The notes beneath the pieces were generated by a model that did not search any database, was not told where the DNA came from, and was given only the letters and a program-made list of their open reading frames with translations. A DNA stretch of 64,000 bases from Aphrocallistes beatrix (lineage: Eukaryota > Porifera > Hexactinellida > Sceptrulophora > Aphrocallistidae), in the NCBI GenBank assembly GCA_963281255.1, contig OY725490.1:1798001-1862000 (forward strand), written 5' to 3'. This document shows positions 12,514 to 22,800 of the stretch, piece by piece; position 1 is the first letter of the stretch, and each line of letters begins with the position of its first letter. The translations under genes were made by a program, and so were the position numbers.

Positions 12514-13832
12514 TAGTGCCGGATTAAGCACGTGGCAGAAGTGGCATATGCCACGGGCCCCGCTCTTTTAGGGCCCCGCGCTTTCATTTACTTGTGCCTG
12601 TCAGGTCAAAATTGGTCCGACCAAACTTGGTCAGGGGGACCAGTTTTAGCAGCCAAAATTGGTCCCGCCAGGACCAGTTTTGGTCGACAAAATTGTTCCA
12701 GGGGGACCAGTTTTAGCAGCAAAAACTGGTCCCCCATAGCTAAATTTGGTCACCCGGACCAGTTTTGGCTGCCAAAATTAGTCCGAGGGACCATTTTTAG
12801 TGCAGTTTCTGTAGAGGTATGCTTCTGTGGCAAGGACGGTGTACCACATCCGTCCTTATGTATGCATGTATCTCCGTACGCTGCGAAATTTTTTAAAATT
12901 TAATAGTCCTGTCACTGGAAAATTGGTTCTCCCCTGAAAACTTTGGTCCTACTATGGACCAATTTTCCATAAGGAATTTTGGTCCGCCCTAACCAATATT
13001 TCCAAGAAAAATGCATCACCATTCCAGAGCAATTTGGATAGGATGGTCAAGTCCCAGTGGCGCTGCGGTAGCTGTTTTATGTCTAGTTATTATAGTTGGA
13101 ATAGGTAGGCACTCAATAGGAAGAGAGTTCAGATTTTAGAGAGAGCAGAAGAAGAAATAAAATGTACTTCGTAGATTAGAGATTAGCTAAATATGTATTG
13201 AATACTAAAATTTGAATTGTTAGTAGTCCGGAGTCAAACTGCTTGGTTGTTCGACAATTGAAAAGTATCAAAAAATCGAGGATGTCAAATGATTGATGGA
13301 ATCTAATTTTCCATGAAATAATTAGTCTCCGGACCAATTTGCCTGAAAAAAATGAACCCCTGACCAACATTCCCTGAAAAAAGTGGTCCCCCGGACCATT
13401 CTTTTCGTGACATGCCTCATAATCTCCGACTGTTCTGGTGAACGATCGTTCTCTAAACTCCAACTCATACAAAATCAGTTACGATCGTGTATGACTCAGA
13501 CCCGCTTGAACAGCTTCACTCTGCTTAGCGTAGAATATGAATTTCTTCGTGACATTGATTTGTCGTCACTTATTCGTGATTTTTCTCTTCTGAAATCCCG
13601 TAAGCATGACTTTTAAATGACTCTAAAGATTGAGATTAGTAACGTTCACACTATAAAATGTTATTACGTACCTTATATTATATATCATAGGCGTAGCAAC
13701 CGGTCCGCCTGGTCCGGCCATCTGCTAGGTACAATACAAGCTTTTAGTAATAGCATGGTTCGCCCCGACCAGTACTATGGGCCCCGCGTAAAAAATATGC
13801 CACAGGCCCCGCGCAACCTTAATCCGGCCCTG
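12514..13832 (+). mobile_element. hAT element remnant with 8-bp target duplication
   Basis: The termini are of the GCCGGATTAAG type (left TAGTGCCGGATTAAG, right CTTAATCCGGCCCTG). It is flanked by perfect 8-bp duplications CCAGGGAT at 12506-12513 and 13833-13840. The empty site survives in unit B at 38249-38256. Near the right end, about 13430-13616 on the plus strand encodes a hAT C-terminal dimerisation-like stretch with GERSFSKLQLIQNQLRSCM. No full transposase is present. Confidence 0.85.
13430..13616 (+). pseudogene. hAT transposase C-terminal dimerisation fragment
   Basis: The open frame contains SGERSFSKLQLIQNQLRS and TRLNSFTLLSVEYEFL, which fits the ERSFS...LR(S/N)xM...RLN...L pattern of hAT-like C-termini in animal transposases and ZMYM-type proteins. 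The rest of the transposase is absent, so this is a relic inside the element at 12514-13832. Confidence 0.6.
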
Positions 13833-13844
13833 CCAGGGATGTAG

Positions 13845-14095
13845 GGTAGGAGGAGCGGCGTTCCCTCACTAATTTCCAAAGAGACCGTTTAACATTTTCT
13901 TTGACAGATTGATACACTCTTTTCAATGATTGTAAATTCTCTCTATTTCTTGAATAGCCTTATTCTTTCGCAATATTATCTGGGTGCGAAGATCGCAAAA
14001 CCTTTTGAGCCAGCATTTATAGATTTGTTCATGTCTACTAACATTTTAGAATATATACTATTTCACAGGCGCTTCTCCACTTAAATTTTGACACT
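13845..14095. repeat. 250-bp dispersed repeat, copy 1
   Basis: This block contains TTTCCAAAGAGA, TTATTCTTTCGCAATATTAT and ACAACTGTTG-adjacent sequence. It is shared with 38258-38520 (the duplicate unit) and with a third, unlinked copy at about 63070-63310 inside a CD225 gene intron. No terminal repeats are obvious. Confidence 0.6.
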
Positions 14096-14309
14096 ACACA
14101 ACTGTTGATGACATAATATTTCATATTGTTTCTTCATCAAAGTACATAGGTTTATCATAGTATACAAAAACAGACAATTTAATTTGAGCCAGTGAGAAAA
14201 ATAATATATCAATAATATACAACTTATTAAGCTTGAAAATGATATGATAGAGCAAATTGGGATTGAATGCGCAAAGTTGGAGATAGTGGAGTTTCAACAT
14301 CATGAGGTT

Positions 14310-16186
14310 CTATAGATGAGTCTAAGATGAAAAATAGTTGTAAACAATTTTGTTTAAAATAAAGGTATATATCATAATGAAAGTCAGAATGTAGAAGAAT
14401 TGAATAGTAGTGTTCCAATTTTTTTTTAAAGAGGATTTAAAACAACCATATTTGGAGTTACTGCCGCAGAGTGATATATCATTTTCCGATAGAAACTTAT
14501 CTGTATTGAAGTAATCCAACTTTATTTCGCAAATACAATCGAACCTGCTATAACGGCCACTCTATATAACGGTCACCTGTCTATAGCGGTCACCAATGAA
14601 CAGTCCCGTCCGAAATTCCATAATATTGAACCTGTGTATAGCGGCCAATTTTGTCCAGTCCCTTGGGTGGCCGTTATATACAGGTTCCACTGTATATTAT
14701 TGTTTTGTAAAGGATTAAGATTTTATGCAGTCTTATGTTTGAATGTTTGTTCACAAACTTGTACAGTTACTAATTCGATCTCGGACTAAGATTTGTTTTT
14801 CTTATCAAGGCTGGATTCGGTTAACCGATTAACCGGCTAACCGCCGTCAATCACGGTTAACGGTTAAGAAAATCTTGGGGGTTAGCCGATCTGCTTTATT
14901 TTCTAAATATTTAGACTAATTTCATTGCTTTTCGATGAAGATTCATGAATATTACTTCTAAAATTTTGATAATACAAATTATTTCTATTTTTCTAACCAA
15001 ATAGTATATTTCGAAACCACTAAAAATTGTAAATTTTTCAATATCAGGTTAAATATTAGTCGACAAATCCATATTTATACTAATTAATATTGACATCGGT
15101 TAACCGGTTAACCGCCCTGGAGGAAACCAAAGTAACCGACCCCGAACATAGGTTAACCAACTTCAGCCCTGTTCTTATTAAATATTTTTCACTGTAAAAG
15201 GTTACTAAGCATCAGTCGCACCAAATTGAGGAATAGACTAACCACAATTTCCCAATCTTTTTTTCTTTGATTTTTGAAAACTTCATAAAATTTCTTCTCC
15301 ATCTCTAAACTACAATTAAAAAGTTCGTAAATACTCCTTAGCAAACTTCCTAATATAGCATTCATACAATTAAAATTGCCATACCCTTCAATGATATTTT
15401 TCTTTAATGCCATTTTACCTAAATGATAGTTGGGATGGAATAAATTTCTTTGTTTATCGGTGAATTACTGAAGCATAATAGCCATCAGAATACTTCTGTT
15501 GTTGTGCATAGAGAAGTACAGTAGATTCCGCTTAATATGGTCACATCGGTCAAAGGACAATTTGCCCCGATAAGCAGTGACTCGATTAAGCGAAGTCGAC
15601 TGTATTACGATCAAGTGAAAAGTTGTTTTATCAATTACATGTACAGGAAGTAAAGTTTATAATACATTTTAGGCATAAATAAGCAACAATAAAGGATAAT
15701 GTTAGTATTCAGATTTTTCACTAGGGTCAAAATTCATTTGTACATAAATTTCCATCAATAATTATAAAGAAAGCAATCTAAATATGAAAAATGTGATTCA
15801 TTTATGGAAAGCTACCTCTCTTTCTGTCTGTCCTATAGTTCCAATACATTGTGGCTGCAACAAGAAGCATTGGCACAAAGACGAAGCTAAGAGTAATGAA
15901 CACCAAAAGTCCAGAAATAGTTGCAACGAAAGCTAAAAAGGGGAAACATCATATAGAGAAACAACAAAGTATATAATGAGTTAAAACTTCATAAATGAAT
16001 AATAATAACTTTCTGCGCCAAGTAGGAATTTGCGCAAGGTAGGAAGAAAATGTAGTATTCAAAAAAAGGTTGAATAATATGTGTTTTTGAAAGTTTCTAC
16101 ACTGATAAATTATTTATTCAACTTACCAATGTTAGGAGTTGCTGCCACAGTCTGAACAGTCGTTTTATTCGTGAGATTGTGTGAAA
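14310..16186 (-). CDS. Gene A2: short TM protein of the same family, first exon missing
   Basis: Five exons can be assembled: 16127-16186 (stalk SHNLTNKTTVQTVAATPNI), 15816-15932 (TM helix followed by WNYRTDRKR), 15385-15418, 15243-15309 and 14310-14321. The phases are 1-1, 1-1, 1-2, 2-0 and 0-stop, matching genes A, B and C. The tail contains LEMEKKFYEVFKNQRKKD and ends THL. The signal-peptide exon present in B2 (41487-41550) has no counterpart here. Homology between the units ends at about 16390, where LINE sequence begins. The gene is therefore probably 5'-truncated, a pseudogene, or dependent on an unseen first exon. The remaining exons show no stop or frameshift. Confidence 0.6.
14534..14694. 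mobile_element. pogo-like MITE, ACGGCCAC family
   Basis: The termini are TACAATCGAACCTGCTATAA and the inverse of ACAGGTTCCACTGTA. CTATAACGG/CTATAGCGG boxes recur inside. The duplicate is at 38962-39122. Confidence 0.65.
14806..15171. mobile_element. hAT-type MITE inserted only in unit A
   Basis: The ends are CAAGGCTGGATTCGGTTAAC and the inverse of TTAACCAACTTCAGCCCTG. It is flanked by TTCTTAT on both sides. Unit B shows the uninterrupted site near 39225, so the insertion postdates the segmental duplication. It has no coding capacity. Confidence 0.75.
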
Positions 16187-16390
16187 CTAGGGAGTTGTAA
16201 CGAATATAAATACCATATACTCACACTGTATAATCACTGTACTCCCCAGAGGTTATAACGAACAACTCAGTAACACGAGTTGACAATAATTAGAGTAATA
16301 TAATTGAAATATTTCAGTAGAATATACTTAGTATAACGATCAAGGTTTATCATAGCAACACATAAAGATCTAAGGTATGGCTGTATTAAA

Positions 16391-19320
16391 TTCGTCTTTG
16401 GTGCTGGATTTTAAGATTTTATTTGATATCTCAAATTACAAACAGATATCGTGATTAAATCTTCCCCGCGTGGTCATCCCACTGCACTTCTCTGTCGTGA
16501 TTCCTTCACGCTGAAGTGCAATGCATCTGGTGAAGTATCATCTTTTGAGTTCTCGGATTGGACTATCTCTTCTTCTGAAATCTCCCTTCGTATTATCCTA
16601 ATTTATCGGCCTCCCTACTCAAGGAATCATCCTATTCCTATTTCTACCTTCCTTGATCAGTTTTCTTCTCTCCTCGAACCCATCCTCTTATGCAAGGAGC
16701 CCCTAATAATAACTGGAGACTTCAATATCCATGTTGACATCCCGTCTGAGTCTTTACAGTTCTCCGAGCTCCTGCGTTCTCTATCTTTGATCCAGCATGT
16801 GAATCAGCCAACTCATGAGAAGGGTTACATTCTCGATCTAATAATATTCCGTTCTGCTGACAACATCATCCTCTCTGATCCCTCTCCTGTCCATCTATTC
16901 TCTGACCATTTCTCAATCTCTTGTAGTCTCTCGCTTTCCAAACCTTCTCTTTCCTCTCAGGAGGTTACCTATCGTTCCAAATCCATCAACCTCCCAATCT
17001 TTCTTGCTGATCTCGCTTCCTCTGATCTCTGTGCTAGCCCACCTGATCATCTTGAGGAACTTATTGTATCATATAACAGCACCCTATCGCTCCTCCGCGA
17101 TCCAAAACCATAGTCACCCGTCCCCTGTCGCTTGGCCTGCTTGATGCTACTGGTGACAGTAGCATCAAGCAGGCCAAGCGAGCGAGAAGGAAAGCTGAAC
17201 GGAAGTGGCGCCAGTCTAATGACCCTGACCATTTGGCTGAATTCAAGCATCAGAAGAATCTTGTGACTGACCTGATGAACAGGGAACGTCGCAGTTTCTA
17301 TTCTGATTGGATCAGTCAGTCCTGTCATGACCAGCGCTCACTCTTCCGTAAGGCTAACACACTTCTCGGCTTACGCCAGCAACAGGTCCTACCACCTCAT
17401 GCTGATAAGGCTGCTCTTTCTCAGGAACTCGCCAACTTCTTTGTTCTTAAGGTAGATAACATCCGTTCCACCATTGATTCAAATGCATCGTCGTCTTCCG
17501 CTACCCCCTCAGATAATTCAAACATCGAATTCCAACATACTTTCCACCAATTCAAATAATTATCTGAGGAAGAAATTGTTTCCCTTGTTTCCTCTGCTCC
17601 TAATAAATCTTGCATCCTCGATCCTATCCCAGCATCCCTGGTCAAATCATCTCTACCCATCCTAGCGCCCATCCTTACGAAAATCGTAAATGGTTCCCTC
17701 TCCACTGGTCATTTTCCTTCTCCCTGGAAGCGCGCCATCATCTTACCCAAACTTAAAAGACCAAATCTTGATCCCATCTGTTCTAACTATCGTCCGCTTA
17801 GCAATCTTTCTTTCATTTCTAAGATCACTGAGAGGGCCGTTTCCATCCAGGTCGTGAATCATCTTACATTACATGATCTCTTCCCCGGGACGCAGTCTGC
17901 CTATCGTAAACACCACAGTACGGAGACTGCGCTCCTGAAGGTCACAAACGACATCCTCCTCAGCATGAATCGCCAACACGTATCTCTTCTGGTTCTTCTT
18001 GATCTTAGTTCAGCCTTCGACACCGTCGACCATACCATCCTACTCAACCGTCTCCAGTCTCATTTCGGCATTTGCGGCTCTTCTCTGTCTTGGTTTGAAT
18101 CTTACCTCTCTGGTAGGACTCAATTCGTCTCGATTAAGGGTTCTAATTCCTCCAATATCCCGGTCCAACACGGAGTTCCTCAGGGTTCTTGTCTTGGTCC
18201 GCTTCTCTTTAGCCTCTATACTAGTCCTCTATTCGACCTCATTAGGTCCCACCTCCCCGACATGCACTGCTATGCCGACGATACTCAGGTCTATCTTTCT
18301 TTTAAACCCGGTTCCATCTCTTCTGAAGAATCTGCTTTCTCCGCCATCCAATCTTGCATCTCCGCGATCCGTTCCTGGCTCCTCATCAACAAGTTGCTTA
18401 TCAATGACACCAAGACTGAGTTCCTTATAATAGGGACTCGTCAACAACTATCTAAGGTTCAAACTGATAGCATCTCTGTTGGTGAGTCGAGAATCTCTTC
18501 TTCCAAAGAAGTACGGAATCTTGGAACTTGGCTCGACAATACCCTCTCAATGTCTACTCAGGTCAGCAAAGTTGCCTCCTCCTGCTTCTACTACATCTAT
18601 AACATCCGGCGTATTAGAAAGTATCTCTCTAGGGAAGTCTGTGAAACTCTTGTTAATTCTCTTATCACATCTCGTCTTGATTATTGTAACAGTCTCTTCT
18701 ATGGTTGCCCCTCATCCCTCTTAGCTCGACTCCAGCGAGTCCAGAACAGTGCAGCCAGGCTTATCTACAATGTTTCTCGTACCTTTTCGTCATCTCCTCT
18801 TCTTATTAACCTCCACTGGCTGCCTGTTAAACATCGTATCCTCTTCAAAATCCTCCTCATAACTTACAAAGCCATCCATTCTCTTGCTCCGGACTATATC
18901 ATCCAGCTCATACAGGTTAAGTCATCCAATCGTACTCTACGATCATCCAACGCCATCCTCCTTGAGCATCCTACTATCAAATCTTCCAAAACTCTGGGTG
19001 ATCGTGCATTCACTTTAGCTGCGCCTGTTGAATGGAATCTTCTGCCTCCGAGCATTCGGAAAGCCCCCTCACTTCTTCTCTTCAAAAAACTCTTGAAAAC
19101 CCATCTTTTCCGTATCGCGCACGACACATCCACTTAAATTAATTTCAATGCATATACATACCTTACAAGCATACATACACATACATACGCATACATACAC
19201 ATACATACACATACATACATGCATAACACACACCTACTTTTATTGAATTGTACAGCGCACTTGAACATATTAATATGGAATCTGCGCTATATAAATGTAT
19301 ATTATTATTATTATTATTAC
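16391..19320 (+). mobile_element. L2/CR1-like non-LTR retrotransposon (LINE), degenerate
   Basis: This encodes an AP-endonuclease part (16451-17113) with ITGDFNIHVD and the SDH box at 16901-16909. A reverse transcriptase follows (open from 17560 to 19137) with LLDLSSAFDTVDH, QGSCLGPLLFSLYT and the YADD catalytic box at 18271-18282. A frameshift near 17111 and a TAA at 17557-17559 break the ORF. The 3' tail is CATA-rich sequence, then GCGCTATATAAATG and an ATT microsatellite, typical of L2/CR1-type tails. The 5' end is truncated and no ORF1 is seen. It lies at the junction between duplication units A and B. Confidence 0.9.
17138..17183. repeat. Inverted repeat inside the LINE ORF
   Basis: CTTGGCCTGCTTGATGCTAC and its inverse surround a few bases, forming a hairpin at the place where the endonuclease part loses frame with the downstream region. 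It may mark a small templated duplication. Confidence 0.7.
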
Positions 19321-19815
19321 TGTTAAGTGAATTGTTGGTATATGGGTACAAATCTTACCATAATGGTAAAGGTATAGTTGTCCCGCGAAAAGTAGGAATT
19401 CTCTACAAATTTTATTTGCTTATTTGGATTTTACCAGAGTATAAGGTTGCATGATTAGAGTGCGTGAAAAAAAGGGAACACTTTTGGGACTGTTGAAAAG
19501 TGTTCCTAATATGGAGGTGTTCCTTGATAAGAGGTCTGCCTAAAGGATAGGAGAAAGAAAAATAAGTGAATTCCACTGTATTACACACAGTATATTCCTA
19601 TAACAAATATATACTACCGATAATTGACAGGTCACACCCTCCCAGATTTTCAGGATTTTTAGATAGCTTTCTGCTTATGTTTATAGAAATAATAATTTAA
19701 TTCGAGCTATAGGAATGGGGAGAAGGGATTGATAATTGAAAATATACAAATTGGTAATCATAGAGAATTATATCTTGTAGCAAATTGAGAGTAAGAACAG
19801 AGGATGTGGAGGAGG

Positions 19816-22800
19816 TTATAGTGGAGTCTATAAAGAAAATAATACAAAAATACAGTAAGAAATCTATTCTAAATCCAAGTGGAAAAGATAAATCCTTCAA
19901 ATTATTCAATGAGTAATCTCGCCTTAAATCTCCTAACTTTCATTCGTTGATACGGTTTTAACCGAACCACTTTTCAAAAGTAATTACCCCCAGGTTGCTC
20001 AGGGTAAACTGGACAACTTTAATAATATAATAATATACATTTATATAACGCAGATTCCATATTAATATGTTCAAGTGCGCAACTGTCTCGTTTTTGGCGG
20101 GGGACGTTCCGCTTTTTTCACTCTTCAATTGAGTTAATTGTGTCCCGCTTTTACATGAAATTTCCCCATTATGTCCCGCTTTTTTTTCACTTATGTATAA
20201 TACTTTTCTATTGCGTCCCGCCATGTCCCGCGAATTTCAACGCTGTGTTCCGTTTTTATCATGGCTCAGGTTGGCATGTATGAAAATGGTCCGGTTGGCT
20301 AGGTAAAACCGGACCACTTCTTAAACTGTGGCACTGGAGTTGCTAAATAGTACAATATACAGACATCCTCGCTAATCCGAACAGCTCTGTGCCAATGATC
20401 GAAAAAATCGTTCGGATTGGTGAATTTGTTCCGATTAGTGAAATAGCACTAATTCAATGGGGTATTTACTATAATAAATTTGTATTGTTAGAATATTAAG
20501 AATAATATTTGGCATGATTGCCTTTTAACGAGGTTTCTCAATCATTGAAAAATAGAATGTTATAAACGTTGATTTAAAGCATAGAGGCGAATAAGATTAT
20601 ATCTTGGGTGTTCGGATTATAAGAATGAAGTGTTCGGATTAGCGAGGGTGTACTGTACTTACCTCAACTTCCCACTTGTCCTCGCTTGGATTCTTATAAA
20701 CCTTCGAAGAAACTATCTCCCCCATCTCTATACTATGGAAAATAAAGTTGGCATAAAATTTTAAGTTAAATCTTATAATTGCAAAATTCAAATTGAAGCT
20801 AGAGATTTATAGCTTAGAAATATCAAAACCTACTCATCAGTATCTTTCCCATCCTCTGAGGAATCTACAAGGAGATGTCATAAAGAAATTCTCATAATTA
20901 CTTGACAATAAAAAAACAAGAATTAAAAATTACCTCGATCTTTCGATGCAAAAAATGCCCGACAAATTACGGCTGCGAAACAGCACATTAAGACAATAGA
21001 CGCGCATATGATAGCAAGGCTCAAAAGTCCCAGACCGCCAGCAATTGAATCTACTGCAAAAAAGGGTTAAGAATCAAAATATCAATCTAGTAAATGAAAG
21101 TGAAGGCAGAATGTGACTCACTAATATCGCCATTTGAAGCGGTGAGGCCAGAAATAAGGGGAACTGAGGTGGGAGAAGGTTGCATAAGAAATGATGTGAG
21201 ATATGGAGTGGAGAAACTAGCAAAAAATGGTGAGGTAGCGAGAGGAAGTGATGAAGAAGAATTACATGGTAGATAGGATACAACGGTGTGGTAAACAGTT
21301 ACATAAACAGTGTGGTAGATGATTGGAAGTTCTGTAGAGGATGGGGAAGGTGAAGTAGAAGAAATAATTGTTGCATTTGAAGATGGAATAGGAGTGGAAG
21401 AAATAATTGTTGCATTTGAAGATGGAATAGGAGTGGAAGAAATAAATGTTGCATTTGAAGATGGAATAGGAGTGGAAGAAATAATTGTTGCATTTGAAGA
21501 TGGAATAGGAGTGGAAGAAATAAATGTTGCATTTGAAAATGGAATAGGAGTAGAAGAAATAAATGTTGCATTTGAAGATGGAATAGGAGTGGAAGAAATA
21601 ATTGTTGCATTTGAAGATGGAATAGGAGTAGAAGAAATAAATGTTGCATTTGGAAATGGAATAGGAGTAGAAGAAATAAATGTTGCATTTGAAGATGGAA
21701 TAGGAGTGGAAGAAATAAATGTTGCATTTGAAGATGGAATAGGAGTGGAAGAAATAATTGTTGCATTTGAAGATGGAATAGGAGTGGAAGAAATAATTGT
21801 TGCATTTGAAGATGGAATAGGAGTAGAAGAAATAAATGTTGCATTTGAAGATGGAATAGGAGTGGAAGAAATAATTGTTGCATTTGAAGATGGAATAGGA
21901 GTAGAAGAAATAAATGTTGCATTTGAAGATGGAATAGGAGTGGAAGAAATAAATGTTGCATTTGGAAATGGAATAGGAGTAGAAGAAAAAAATGTTGCAT
22001 TTGAAGATGGAATAGGAGTAGAAGAAATAAATGTTGCATTTGAAGATGGAATAGGAGTAGAAGAAATAAATGTTGCATTTGAAGATGGAATAGGAGTGGA
22101 AGAAATAAATGTTGCATTTGAAGATGGAATAGGAGTAGAAGAAATAAATGTTGCAGTTGAAGATGGAATAGGAGTGGAAGAAATAAATGTTGCATTTGAA
22201 GATGGAATAGGAGTGGAAGAAATAAATGTTGCATTTGGAAATGGAATAGGAGTAGAAGAAATAAATGTTGCACTTGAAGATGGAATAGGAGTAGAAGAAA
22301 TAAATGTTGCATTTGAAGATGGAATAGGAGTGGAAGAAATAAATGTTGCATTTGGAAATGGAATAGGAGTAGAAGAAATAAATGTTGCACTTGAAGATGG
22401 AATAGGAGTAGAAGAAATAAATGTTGCACTTGAAGATGGAATAGGAGTGGAAGAAATAATTGTTGCATTTGAAGATGGAATAGGAGTGGAAGAAATAAAT
22501 GTTGCATTTGGAAATGGAATAGGAGTAGAAGAAATAATTGTTGCATTTGGAAATGGAATAGGAGTAGAAGAAATAAATGTTGCATTTGAAGATGGAATAG
22601 GAGTGGAAGAAATAAATGTTGCATTTGAAGATGGAATAGGAGTGGAAGAAATAAATGTTGCATTTGAAGATGGAATAGGAGTGGAAGAAATAAATGTTGC
22701 ATTTGGAAATGGAATAGGAGTGGAAGAAATAAATGTTGCATTTGGAAATGGAATAGGAGTAGAAGAAAAAAATGTTGCATTTGAAGATGGAATAGGAGTG

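Larger units (their letters stand above)
10073..14309. other. Intergenic region between genes A and A2
   Basis: I see no host gene in this 4.2 kb. It contains a GGTCCCCCGGACC-rich element (about 10160-10440), a MITE interrupted by another element (11216-11704), a hAT element (12514-13832) and a 250-bp dispersed repeat (13845-14095). The rest is AT-rich and nearly identical to 36380-38727. Confidence 0.6.
235..16390. repeat. Segmental duplication unit A
   Basis: This stretch carries mucin-like gene A and gene A2 and is colinear with 19470-40450. Matching landmarks include the signal-peptide exons (10012-10072 and 36319-36379), the Ig-like exons (9239-9607 and 35494-35862), the TM exons (15816-15932 and 39868-39984) and long, almost identical intergenic stretches. 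Unit B lacks the equivalent of about 315-1423. Unit A carries extra insertions at 6471-7256, about 11250-11570, 12514-13832 and 14806-15171. Confidence 0.85.

Noticed and set aside
14322-14519. Conserved ORF MDYFNTDKFLSENDISLCGS, also at 38555-38947
   Set aside because: It is shared only because the two units are recent duplicates. It lies in the last intron of A2/B2 and has no supported splice sites.
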